Shown here: one piece after another, positions 15,019-23,380 of the stretch
How positions within the stretch are numbered: the stretch's first letter is position 1
Layout: each line of letters opens with the position of its first letter
Origin: JAWLGZ01 sp041690635
GTDB lineage: Bacteria; Pseudomonadota; Gammaproteobacteria; Thiohalomonadales; Thiohalomonadaceae
Direction: 5' to 3'
DNA: 64,000 nucleotides
Assembly (NCBI GenBank): GCA_041690635.1
Contig: JAWLGZ010000005.1
Location: 124,001 to 188,000 of the forward strand
Program-made: the position numbers and the translations under genes
Notes under the pieces: model-generated
Told to the model about the DNA's origin: nothing
Database searches by the model: none
The model's input: the letters and a program-made list of their open reading frames with translations, nothing else

Positions 15019-15990
15019 ATGAAACACGCCACTATCTGCGTTGCCTTTGGGCTCGCTGCCGTTTTTGTCAGCTCCTCCGCCATGGCAGCAAAATCCGCTG
15101 ATGTTATCGATAAAAGCAACGGGTTCCCGAGCGGGCCACACTACAACCTGAACTTCAACGCCAAGAAATCCAACTTCCGCTGTCCGGAGCCGGTGTTTGA
15201 CGAGTACGGCAATCAGCTCTACGGCAACGTCATCTTCATGCCGAGAGAACAGGGCAGCGACCAGATCACTGTCCTCATGGAATCGGGCAAGAAGGGTCCG
15301 AAAAGCGCACCTGACACCAGCACGCTTGAGGTGACCGACTGGTGTACCGAAAGCTTCCCGAATGACGGGAGCGACGGCGTCGGCGATGCGGCCTCCTTGC
15401 GCCTCCCCAAGAACGATGCCGGCTACCGCGTCTATGCCCGTGTGCTCGGAAAGCCGGGGGACGGCACCACCTCGTTGACAGCCATTCCGGGCCTCGTGAG
15501 TGTTGAGGACGAGTACGGCAACGACTTGCTCTATCTCGGGCTGGTCACCGACAACGGCTTTGAGTCTGCGTCGGGTACCGTGTATCGGACTGGCGGCGGC
15601 AAGGGCAAGGGAGTCCAGGCGGCGACAGACATCACCGGCCTGTTCGAGTGGTCTGGCGAGATCTGCTACGTGCAGCCGGATGCCATCGATCTCTATTGCG
15701 GTGAAGACGGCAGTGCGTGCGAGAGCCGTGAAATGTGCTGCACCGACGCCGATGGCGATGGGGCCTACGACAGCTGTGATGCGCTCGCGGATGTGGGCAC
15801 GGATGATGGCACTGGTGTACTAAGCTGCCCGGCGGTGAACGCCGACGGCGATGCCTATCTGGCCACCGCCACCGAGTGCCGCACCTATGACGATGAGTGG
15901 GTGTTCAATATCGGCGACTTCGTCACCTCCCTCTGGGAGATCAGCAACGACGGTTCCTACCGCGTACAGGTACGCTTCTACCCGCAATGA
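15019..15990 (+). CDS. Secreted Cys- and Asp-rich protein, unknown function
   Basis: 323-aa exported protein with a clear signal peptide (about 1-23, ending SSAMAA). The mature protein is acidic. Near residue 240 an Asp-rich calcium-loop-like motif (CTDADGDGAYDSCD) resembles thrombospondin type-3 or dockerin-type loops, followed by another NADGDAYL. About ten Cys in the C-terminal half suggest disulfides. The motif FDEYGNQLYGN recurs in altered form as EDEYGNDLLYLG, indicating two related beta domains. The start at 15019 follows GGGGAT; an ATG five codons earlier lacks a signal-like sequence. No known family is assigned. A strong terminator follows. Confidence 0.6.
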   Translation: MKHATICVAFGLAAVFVSSSAMAAKSADVIDKSNGFPSGPHYNLNFNAKKSNFRCPEPVFDEYGNQLYGNVIFMPREQGSDQITVLMESGKKGPKSAPDTSTLEVTDWCTESFPNDGSDGVGDAASLRLPKNDAGYRVYARVLGKPGDGTTSLTAIPGLVSVEDEYGNDLLYLGLVTDNGFESASGTVYRTGGGKGKGVQAATDITGLFEWSGEICYVQPDAIDLYCGEDGSACESREMCCTDADGDGAYDSCDALADVGTDDGTGVLSCPAVNADGDAYLATATECRTYDDEWVFNIGDFVTSLWEISNDGSYRVQVRFYPQ

Positions 15991-16013
15991 GGTAGGTGTC
16001 GCTGCAACGCCAG

Positions 16014-16038
16014 GGGCGGCCTTCGGGCCGCCCTTTTT
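16014..16038 (+). terminator. Rho-independent terminator with UUCG tetraloop
   Basis: GGGCGGCC (16014-16021), loop TTCG, GGCCGCCC (16026-16033), then five T. A textbook terminator 23 bp after the stop of the secreted Asp-rich protein. Confidence 0.9.
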
Positions 16039-16274
16039 CGTTCACTTGCGAAAACGCTCCGGCCAGGGGCGCTTGCGCCAAGCCTCGGGTGGGTCGGGCT
16101 GGCGGCATGGCGCCTCGGGTCACGGACATGCGAAGTTGGCGGCCGAGCGCGATGGCGGCCTACGAGGGCGTTAGCACTGGAGCCGGTTAAACGGCGGAAG
16201 CCGGAAGGGGCTGGACGCGTTGCGGGCGCCGACATGCGCACCCCGGGGTCTCCTTAGACCTCCGCAAACACCAT

Positions 16275-17045
16275 TCAGCGCTTGCGCTTGCCGCCAGACT
16301 TTTTCTCCTCCTCCGCTCCAACCTTCTCGATGCTCTCGAGCAGGGCGTTGTCCAGTACAGGTACGGCGGGCAGGCTCTTGGCGTCTTCAACCAGCGGCTC
16401 AAGCTGTTCACGCAGAGTTCCGCACAGGGTGTGCAGTTCGCGGTAGCTCTCGGCCAGCTTGGCGGCGTTGTCCTGTGCGGCTTGCATCTCCTTGACGCTT
16501 TGCTCCAGCTTCTGTTTGTCCTTGCGCAGGGTGGCAGCGAGTTCTTCCGCCTGCTTGCGCGCGTCGGACTCATCCATCTTCTGCTTCTTCAGCGCCTTCA
16601 GCTTCTTGAGCACGTTCTCCGGCGTATCGGCCAGAGCGGTGTTAACCGCCTTGAGTGCGCGCTCCTTCTCTGCCAGGCGCTCCTTGAGTCGGCTCACCTC
16701 TTTGGCGGCATTGGCGCGCTCGTCGGCCATCTGCTGTTCGACCTTCTGCTGGTTGCCCAGCACCTCGTCACGCGCGGCTTCCGCGGCAGCCAGGACCTTT
16801 TCATTGTCGGCCAGTTTCTTTTCCATGGCCGCGATGGCGACCTTGGCCTGTTCCTGGGCCTTGCTGACGTCGACGTCGGCCTCGATGGAACGCTTGATGG
16901 CGTCGTTCAGGGCCTTCTTGAGTTCTTCCTGGGTGCAGTTGGGGTCCAGCTTCAGGGCATCGGTCGCGGCCCGCATCAATACCTGCTTGCTTACGGCAAG
17001 GTCCTTCCAAACTTTGAGCTGTAGTTCTACATCGGTTTCGGCCAC
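16275..17045 (-). CDS. Long coiled-coil protein, unknown function
   Basis: 256-aa protein, almost entirely charged helix. Heptad-rich Glu/Lys/Ala/Leu sequence from about 60 to 205 predicts a long coiled coil; a short N-terminal domain (about 1-55, with DPNCTQEELKKALNDAI) precedes it and a basic tail (GGKRKR) ends it. There is no signal peptide, so it is cytoplasmic. The start is GTG at 17045, supported by AAGGAG 6-7 nt upstream. No catalytic motif is seen, and a structural or scaffolding role is only an inference. The 236 bp between its end and the terminator at 16014-16038 contain no supported gene. Confidence 0.65.
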   Translation of the reverse strand: MAETDVELQLKVWKDLAVSKQVLMRAATDALKLDPNCTQEELKKALNDAIKRSIEADVDVSKAQEQAKVAIAAMEKKLADNEKVLAAAEAARDEVLGNQQKVEQQMADERANAAKEVSRLKERLAEKERALKAVNTALADTPENVLKKLKALKKQKMDESDARKQAEELAATLRKDKQKLEQSVKEMQAAQDNAAKLAESYRELHTLCGTLREQLEPLVEDAKSLPAVPVLDNALLESIEKVGAEEEKKSGGKRKR

Positions 17046-17331
17046 ATGGTTCTCCTTGGGGGCTGTGGTGTCGAAGGGAGATAGATTTCGAGGGCGGGGA
17101 TTTTAGCCGAAATCACGCGCAGTTGCGGGGGTACATCCCAAAAATGGGTGAGATTGGGTGGGTCGGCGGGTGCTGACGAAGTCCGCCGCCTTGGGTCGGA
17201 GTGCGCCGGCGAACAGGAGACGGCCCTTTCTCACTAGAGTGAGCGGCGGCGCCAGCGCCCTGAATGCTGCCAGCTATTCTTATCGCCACACTAGGCGTTA
17301 ATCAGCTTTCTTTACCTCAAAGGAGGGGGCG

Positions 17332-17835
17332 ATGAAGCTAGGGAAGGTCGTCTGTGGCTGCCTGTTGGGCGGTCTTTTTGATGTGGCGGTGGCCGGTGAG
17401 GTCCCGGTGCCGTCGCCGCAGGTCCTTGAACGCGGACACTATCTTGTCGCCACCGCCGGTTGTAACGATTGCCACACGCCCGGCTATCCGGAGGCCGATG
17501 GCATGGTGCCGGTGGACGAGTGGCTCACCGGTGCCAAGGTGGGTTTTCTGGGGCCGTGGGGCACCACCTACCCGAGCAACCTCCGGCTCTCAGTGCAGGC
17601 ACTCTCGGAGGAGGAGTGGCTCGTACGGGCGCGCCAGCCGATGCGCCCACCCATGCCCTGGTTCAGCCTGCGCGACATGAGCGACGGTGATCTCAAGGCG
17701 TTGTACCAGTTCGTACGCAGCCTCGGACCCGCCGGCGAACCTGCGCCCCCCTATGCGCCGCCGGGCCGGATGGTGAGTACCCCCTATATTGATTTTGTGC
17801 CGAAGAATCTGCCGCAACAGGCCAACGCGAAGTAA
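17332..17835 (+). CDS. Periplasmic monohaem cytochrome c
   Basis: 167-aa exported cytochrome. A signal peptide (about 1-22) is followed by CNDCH (Cys44, Cys47, His48), which binds haem c covalently. The distal Met is probably within QPMRPPMPW (about 100-108). The sequence pattern (AGCNDCHTPGY ... LTGAKVGFLGPWGTTYPSNLR) resembles the haem domains of alcohol/aldehyde-dehydrogenase cytochrome subunits. No dehydrogenase is adjacent, so its electron partner is unknown. A strong AGGAGG site precedes the start. Confidence 0.85.
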   Translation: MKLGKVVCGCLLGGLFDVAVAGEVPVPSPQVLERGHYLVATAGCNDCHTPGYPEADGMVPVDEWLTGAKVGFLGPWGTTYPSNLRLSVQALSEEEWLVRARQPMRPPMPWFSLRDMSDGDLKALYQFVRSLGPAGEPAPPYAPPGRMVSTPYIDFVPKNLPQQANAK

Positions 17836-18178
17836 GTTCGCCCCTCTCCCTCGGGGAGCAGGTCAGGAGAGGGTGGGCTCTGTCCCCTGGCAATCGCCCT
17901 CTGCGTGGTCCGCCTTTGTCTGCCTGTCGCCCCCGGAGGGAGAGGAGCCTGTCCCCTCGGGCCGCTTGCCCGCCGCATCTCCCTTGCCTTCGTCCACCCC
18001 GAGTAGGTCGTCATCGAACCAATTTGACAGGCAGTGGGGCCAGTCGCAAGACTGCGAGTCTGTGATCGGGCATCAACCGGTTCCGCGTTGTCGGCCGGGA
18101 ACAATGACAATAAGGGAAGGTGTGGTTTCGGGGCATCTTCCAAAAAAAATAACTTTAAAAACAAGGGGAAACTTCTGC
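17836..18178. other. Intergenic region with C/G-rich inverted repeats
   Basis: A 343-bp stretch. Its left part carries a repeat of the CCCCTCTCCCTCGGGGAG ... GAGAGGGTGGGC type, common between genes in proteobacteria, then a further GGAGGGAGAGGAG arm. The right end has AAAAAAAATAACTTTAAAAACAAGGGG just before the next start, giving an A-rich leader and ribosome-binding site. No gene supported. Confidence 0.45.
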
Positions 18179-20962
18179 ATGGCACTGAATGGCACCACTC
18201 CTCTCGGACAACCGCCCCAAACTCCAGTCAGCGGCAACATCCGCATAGTGGCGATCCTGCTGCTCGCGGTGGTGGCAGGCGCCGCGGCCATCGGCTGGTA
18301 CTGGCTCAACCGCCCCATCAGTGCCGATGCGCTTGCCATCGAGGCGGCGGTGGCGGACGGTTCTCTGGTGGCCATCGGTCATGTGGACGTGGAGAGGATT
18401 GTAGAACTCAAGACCCGGTGGTTCGGGAGCGATGATTCGGGTGCGGTGCCGATCCCCGAGGAACACAAGGCATTGCTGGAAAAGCTGTTCGCGGGTGACG
18501 CCAATTTCACGGACAACCTCGAACACCTTATCTTCGCCATCAATGTGCTGGCGGAAGAGACGCGGGTGGAACCCACGCTGATCCTGGCAGGCCGGTTTGA
18601 CGAAGCGGCTATTCGCACCACCCTCGCCGCCGAGTATCAGCTGGAGTCGCTGGGCAACGGCCTCTGGTCGATGGTCAGGGCTCCGAAACAGGCCGAAGGG
18701 CGCAGTTGCCCCGAGCCGGAGTCCGCCAGGCCCCGGCCTGTTGCAAAGCCCCATTACCTCCACATCACACCGCAGCGGCTGCTGATCTCGGGCAGCGACG
18801 CCCAGGCCCGGCATATGGAGCAGCGCCTCGTCAGCGGCGACCCTGCGGCCCAGGAGCTGGAGGCGTGGCGCGCCTACCGCCGCGGTCAGCTGGCCAGCTT
18901 CATGGTGTTCATCCCCGCCGATGCGAGCCGGGCGGTCGACGGCCTCCCCGGCATGGTGGCACGCAAGGCGGCCACGGATACGCCGCACATCTCGCAAATT
19001 GCGGCCCGGGTCGGCCTGGCGCCGCTCAGCGCGGGTTTGCACGCCGATGTGAGTCTGACCAGCAGTGACGCCGGTTGGATCAGTGAAAAGGCTGCCAAGC
19101 TCCGGCAGGGGCTCGAACAGTGGTCACAGGACAGCCGTAACGTATCCCCCTCGCTCGGGCGTCTGGTGTCGCGTATCTCCGTGGCGGATACGCCGGACAC
19201 CCTGCAGATCGATGTGGGGGTCGACGGGGAGATGTTGAGCGAGATCGGCCAGACCGTCCAGGAGGCCATCGCCAGCTTTTTCACCGTGAAGGTCTCCGAC
19301 GGTCGGCGGGACGAGGGCCCGGTGGTCGATCAGATCATGCAGCATCCGACTGACTACGCGGCGAATGCCGGGCTGGAGCGTTTGCCAACCTACGAGCCGG
19401 CCAGCTACGAAGCACATCCGCTGTTCATGGACGGCAGCTTTGCGGCCAACCTGGAGTCGGTGACGCGAAATAGTGAGGGGCTGTTTGAGTTCAAGCTGAC
19501 GGGAGTGGTCCCCCTGCCCAAGGGGGAGTTTGGCTCCTTTCGTGTGGGCAGTCTGACATTCTGGATCGATGAGGTTGCCGATGCGGAGGGGCGTTCTCTG
19601 CTACGGGACGAGCACTGCGTTGAGCCACCCCGGTGGGGCAAGCGCAACCACGAACCGGTGGTGGACACCTCCCTGTTCACCGACAAGGTTACGGTGCAGA
19701 AGTGGGTCAGGCTCGCAGAGGGCGCCGCGCCCGGCGATGCAGCGGTCATCAGCGGGCGCCTCGAGTTCTCCGCGCCCGTGCAGGTCAGGCGCTTTGCCCT
19801 GCCCCTGACTGCGGGCGGTCACATCGAGCACCTGGGGTTACGGTTCTTCGTCAACCGCGTAGGGGAGGACGGCAACGTCAGCTTCCAGATCTCCGGGGAG
19901 AAGGATCGGTTCCTGGAACTCCGCGCACTCAACCAGGATGGCAAACCGCTTCAGACCGACTGGATGATGGGTGATGTGGAAAACGGCCGTCTCACGCGGC
20001 ACTTCAAGGGAACGATCCATTCACTCGAGATCTATGTCGCCGAACGTTACACCAAACAGCAGGCGGCGTTTACGTTGCGGGACCTGTTCGCCGCACCGGA
20101 GAAGAAAGAGCAAACGGTGAGAGCGCCCTGGTTCGCTCCCGAGGCAATTCCGGAGAGCGCGTGGACGCAGTATGCGGCGCTCGACATGAAGCGGCTGCAT
20201 GCCGATCCGAAAGAGGCGGAGTGGCACGGCGGAGAGAGGCAGGGTCCGCCGATCGCCACGCTGATCAAGGCGCCCATCGCGCTCGATCTGACACACAAGG
20301 TGGAGGCGTGGGGCAACAATCCTGCACTGCGCATCTACTATCCCATGATTCCCGAACTGCCCGGGGTTCTCTCCGGCCTCAGCTATCGCATCGATGAGCC
20401 GGCGAGGGAGAAGACCGGGGCGGAGCGATACGTGAAAATCTTTTACCCGTACTACCACATGAATGGTGAAACCACCGTCCATTACAACCGTGAGCACCAG
20501 ATCAACGGTAAGCCGTTCGTGGGGCAGCAGATCAACCTGATTGCAGGCCTCGAGCAGAACGAGCGCCTGGAGCGGTTTGCGGGGCGGATTCGCTTTCGCC
20601 TGCCGACCCGGACCGCATCCACCCGGCTCCCCTTGGACGAGTTGTGGCAGGGGCGGAGTGTCGACGGGGTGACCGTCACCCTCACCGCCCTTGAGCGCGG
20701 CATGTTTCCGGGCTACGCCATGAAGGTCGAGGGCGCTGTGGATCGGCTTGTCAATCTCCACGGCATCTCGCCTGAGGGGGAGCGCATCATGGCCGCCCCG
20801 ATCAACTTCCAGGAGGGTGGCTACTGGACCATGACGTTGCCCTTTACTCCGGGGATGCGGGAGGCGGAGCTGGTGATCGCCACGGAACAGAAGGTGTATG
20901 ACTATCCCTTCGACTTCAAGCCGAAGTATCCCGAATCGCAAGGAGCCAGTCCGGCGGACTAA
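18179..20962 (+). CDS. Very large membrane-anchored periplasmic protein, unknown function
   Basis: 927-aa protein. A short cytoplasmic N-terminus (about 20 residues) precedes one membrane helix (about 22-44, IVAILLLAVVAGAAAIGWYW). The rest is predicted periplasmic: a first half of mixed alpha/beta sequence, possibly two related sub-domains, and a second half of beta-rich segments from about 420. No recognised catalytic motif or repeat was found. The start at 18179 follows AAGGGGAAAC; the frame is open 390 bp further upstream, through a repeat region with no ribosome-binding site. No close neighbour explains its role; it could be an envelope or adhesion factor, but that is unsupported. Confidence 0.6.
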   Translation: MALNGTTPLGQPPQTPVSGNIRIVAILLLAVVAGAAAIGWYWLNRPISADALAIEAAVADGSLVAIGHVDVERIVELKTRWFGSDDSGAVPIPEEHKALLEKLFAGDANFTDNLEHLIFAINVLAEETRVEPTLILAGRFDEAAIRTTLAAEYQLESLGNGLWSMVRAPKQAEGRSCPEPESARPRPVAKPHYLHITPQRLLISGSDAQARHMEQRLVSGDPAAQELEAWRAYRRGQLASFMVFIPADASRAVDGLPGMVARKAATDTPHISQIAARVGLAPLSAGLHADVSLTSSDAGWISEKAAKLRQGLEQWSQDSRNVSPSLGRLVSRISVADTPDTLQIDVGVDGEMLSEIGQTVQEAIASFFTVKVSDGRRDEGPVVDQIMQHPTDYAANAGLERLPTYEPASYEAHPLFMDGSFAANLESVTRNSEGLFEFKLTGVVPLPKGEFGSFRVGSLTFWIDEVADAEGRSLLRDEHCVEPPRWGKRNHEPVVDTSLFTDKVTVQKWVRLAEGAAPGDAAVISGRLEFSAPVQVRRFALPLTAGGHIEHLGLRFFVNRVGEDGNVSFQISGEKDRFLELRALNQDGKPLQTDWMMGDVENGRLTRHFKGTIHSLEIYVAERYTKQQAAFTLRDLFAAPEKKEQTVRAPWFAPEAIPESAWTQYAALDMKRLHADPKEAEWHGGERQGPPIATLIKAPIALDLTHKVEAWGNNPALRIYYPMIPELPGVLSGLSYRIDEPAREKTGAERYVKIFYPYYHMNGETTVHYNREHQINGKPFVGQQINLIAGLEQNERLERFAGRIRFRLPTRTASTRLPLDELWQGRSVDGVTVTLTALERGMFPGYAMKVEGAVDRLVNLHGISPEGERIMAAPINFQEGGYWTMTLPFTPGMREAELVIATEQKVYDYPFDFKPKYPESQGASPAD

Positions 20963-21044
20963 ATGGCCCGGACCACGCCGCCCTGTTTGCTAGCCGAAGG
21001 GAAGCAATCTTCAATTTTGGTGAGCCAATACTAAGGAGTCGCGG

Positions 21045-21485
21045 ATGGATCAGGAGTTCATGCAGCTTGCCTGGGAGGAGGCCGAAACGGGCCGGGACGA
21101 GGGCGGGATTCCGATCGGCTCTGTGCTGGTGCACAAAGGGCGGGTGATCGGCAAAGGGCATAACCGGCGGGTACAGCAGGGCAGTGCCGTCCTCCATGCG
21201 GAGATGGATGCGCTGGAGAACGCGGGCCGGCAGCCTGCCGCCGTCTATCGGGAGTGCACGCTCTACACCACGCTTTCGCCCTGCCCCATGTGTTCGGGAG
21301 CGGTCCTTCTCTACGGCATTCCACGCGTGGTGATTGGCGAGAACCGGAGCTTCAAGGGCGATGAAGCGCTGTTGCGCTCGCGCGGAGTGGCATTGGAGGT
21401 GATGGACCATGCCGGGTGCATCGATCTGATGACCCACTTTATCGCGGATCACCCGGAGCTCTGGAACGAAGACATAGGTGTATAG
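21045..21485 (+). CDS. Cytosine deaminase of the yeast FCY1 type
   Basis: 146-aa zinc-dependent deaminase with the CDA-fold signature HAE (His51, Glu53) and PCPMC (Cys80, Cys83). The sequence follows the fungal cytosine deaminase closely (LYTTLSPCPMCSGAVLLYGI, VVIGENRSFKGDEALLRSRG, and a C-terminal ELWNEDIG). That C-terminal helix is a hallmark of FCY1-type enzymes, not of TadA or guanine deaminases, so cytosine to uracil conversion (EC 3.5.4.1) is the best prediction. Members in bacteria are often annotated only as nucleoside deaminase. The next gene follows after 65 bp on the same strand. Confidence 0.82.
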   Translation: MDQEFMQLAWEEAETGRDEGGIPIGSVLVHKGRVIGKGHNRRVQQGSAVLHAEMDALENAGRQPAAVYRECTLYTTLSPCPMCSGAVLLYGIPRVVIGENRSFKGDEALLRSRGVALEVMDHAGCIDLMTHFIADHPELWNEDIGV

Positions 21486-21550
21486 CCCGAAAGGCCTACA
21501 ACTTCAGCCGGCGGCACTCACGACCGCAGGCGGCAGAAGAAGGAGACAGG

Positions 21551-21991
21551 ATGATGAGAGTGAACAGCCGTTCTCCGGCTATCGGGGCACTCTTCGCCTT
21601 GATGTTGCTGGCGATCGCACCGAACCTGCCGGCAGAGGGACCGTACCAGCAGGTCCAACCACTGCTGAAGACCGACAAGAGCGTTCTGGGTGAGCCCTTG
21701 CTGTTGCCGGATGGCAGTCTGCTTCAGGTCACGTCGACGATTGTCACCATCGCGCCCGGTGAGGAGACAGCCTGGCACAAGCACGGCGTACCGCTCTACG
21801 CCTATGTGCTGTCAGGTGATTTGACGATCGATTACGGCGACCGCGGCGAGCGCCGGTTCAGCGCGGGGTCGGCCTTCATGGAGGCGATGGACCATTGGCA
21901 CCGAGGAACGAACCGCGGCAGCCAGCCGGTGCGAATCCTGGCGGTGTATCTCGGCGTGAGCGACGCCCCCGCGGTTATCCCGCGACCGTGA
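21551..21991 (+). CDS. Secreted single-domain cupin
   Basis: 146-aa protein with a signal peptide (about 1-28) and one cupin barrel. The first cupin motif is visible as PGEETAWHKHGVPLYAYVLSGDLTI and the second as FSAGSAFMEAMDHWHRG, with His/Glu residues able to bind a metal. Substrate unknown. The start at 21551 follows AAGGAGACAGG; the frame is open further upstream over the deaminase gene. It may be co-transcribed with the deaminase. Confidence 0.8.
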   Translation: MMRVNSRSPAIGALFALMLLAIAPNLPAEGPYQQVQPLLKTDKSVLGEPLLLPDGSLLQVTSTIVTIAPGEETAWHKHGVPLYAYVLSGDLTIDYGDRGERRFSAGSAFMEAMDHWHRGTNRGSQPVRILAVYLGVSDAPAVIPRP

Positions 21992-22016
21992 GCTGGCGCG
22001 ATGCGGAACAGGCGGT

Positions 22017-22532
22017 TCAGCTTTTCCTCCGGTAATGGGTCACCATGAGTTCATGCCACTGTCCGTCATCGCCGAGCATGCGCGATGAGGTGATGCGGTG
22101 GTCGTCGGACTCGAATTCGATCGAGTCCTTGAACCTGGCCATCGTTCCCGGCGCGGCCATGTTGGGCCCCACGGAGTCGAGCGTCAGCGTCTTGCCAGCC
22201 GCGTCCACTTCGCCTTCGTACACCCAGAGGTGGCTCATCATCGACCCGATCCAGGTGCCCACGTAGCGCTGCTTCTGCGGGTCGTAGCCAAGCGTCAGGA
22301 TCATGGTGGCGGGCGGCTCACCCTCGGGCATCTCGCCGTGCGACTCCGCCACGAACCACAGCCCGCCGAGCGACCGGACACTCTCCGTTCCGGTATATCG
22401 GAACGGGGCCTGTCCCGGCTCCATGATTGCCTCACCTTCGAATGTCCACTCGCCGCCCAACCGCGCCAGCCACCGGTGCTCAGCCAGCGGCTCGGCCTGC
22501 ATGGTCGGTGCCTCTGTCGTACGATCGTTCAT
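22017..22532 (-). CDS. DUF1579 domain protein
   Basis: 171-aa cytoplasmic protein with the DUF1579 pattern (HRWLARLGGEWTFEGEA ... LGYDPQKQRYVGTWIGSMMSHLWVYEG). The family forms a lipocalin-like barrel with unknown ligand. The start at 22532 follows AGGAG at 8 nt. It is convergent with the cupin gene, 25 bp away. Confidence 0.8.
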   Translation of the reverse strand: MNDRTTEAPTMQAEPLAEHRWLARLGGEWTFEGEAIMEPGQAPFRYTGTESVRSLGGLWFVAESHGEMPEGEPPATMILTLGYDPQKQRYVGTWIGSMMSHLWVYEGEVDAAGKTLTLDSVGPNMAAPGTMARFKDSIEFESDDHRITSSRMLGDDGQWHELMVTHYRRKS

Positions 22533-22626
22533 CGCTGTGCTCCTGTTCACCCCTCGCGGGGGGCTCGCCGGCCGACGCCGGGAGATGGTCAACCCGTCTC
22601 ATTTCCCGTAACCGACCGGGATGTCG

Positions 22627-22716
22627 CTAGAAGATCAGGCTGAAGATACCGATCACCACCAGCAGTCCGATGATGAAGATGATGGCCGCACCCCATCCCA
22701 ATGCTTTGAAAACCAT
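22627..22716 (-). CDS. 29-residue membrane miniprotein
   Basis: A short frame encodes MVFKALGWGAAIIFII followed by a further 13 hydrophobic residues and a TAG stop. It is a single predicted membrane helix with a Lys near the N-terminus. A GGGAG element lies 6-7 nt before the ATG, and the next minus-strand gene lies 95 bp downstream. The size and composition match small stress or regulatory membrane peptides. No family is recognised. Confidence 0.5.
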   Translation of the reverse strand: MVFKALGWGAAIIFIIGLLVVIGIFSLIF

Positions 22717-22904
22717 TCCCTGCTCCCTGTTCACGCTGGCGATCAGCCGCCACTGATTTCGAGTCTAGCCCACCGGTTCGGGGCGTCATCCACCGGGGAA
22801 ATCACCGTGAGATTTCTTGTTACGCCAACACCTAAACCCCTTCGTTTCGGCGCCTGATAGATTGATAATGGGCTTCTTGGGGTTACTTTGGCGGGAGTAA
22901 GCGT

Positions 22905-23375
22905 TTGACCATCCTTTACTGGCACTGGATTGTGTTTGGACTTTTGTTGATGGCTGCGGAGCTGGCGGTTCCGAGTTTCACCATCTTCTGGTTCGGGCTG
23001 GGGGCGTTTCCGGTGGCAGCGATGCTTTTTTTCGCGCCGGACCTCGGATTTGGAATCCAGATTGCGGTTTGGTCCGTCGCTTCGGTGGCCTTTACCGTCG
23101 CATGGTTCCGGTACTTCAGGCCGCAGATGGAGGAGCATCGGACGCTCGCAGGCATGTCGCGGGAGGCGATTGTGGGTCAGGTGGCGACGGTGATCACGCC
23201 GCCGGTGGATAATGGCCGTGGCATGCTGCGCTTCACGGTGCCCATCGTCGGGCGGCAGGAGTGGGCGTTCTATGGGGCTGAACCGGGGCTGCGTGCCGGA
23301 GAGCGGGTAGTGGTGACGGATATCTCCGGCAACACGCTCGTCGTTTCGAGACAAAACAACAACAAGGGAGAGTAG
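22905..23375 (+). CDS. NfeD-family membrane protein (YbbK-like partner of SPFH protein)
   Basis: 156-aa protein with two or three membrane helices in the first 70 residues and an NfeD-type OB-fold domain at about 80-150 (EAIVGQVATVITPPVDNGRGMLRF ... GERVVVTDISGNTLVV). NfeD proteins pair with SPFH/stomatin proteins in membrane microdomains; the SPFH gene follows after 5 bp. The start is a TTG at 22905, supported by GGGAG 7 nt upstream and the beginning of the membrane segment. Confidence 0.88.
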   Translation: MTILYWHWIVFGLLLMAAELAVPSFTIFWFGLGAFPVAAMLFFAPDLGFGIQIAVWSVASVAFTVAWFRYFRPQMEEHRTLAGMSREAIVGQVATVITPPVDNGRGMLRFTVPIVGRQEWAFYGAEPGLRAGERVVVTDISGNTLVVSRQNNNKGE

Positions 23376-23380
23376 CAGTC

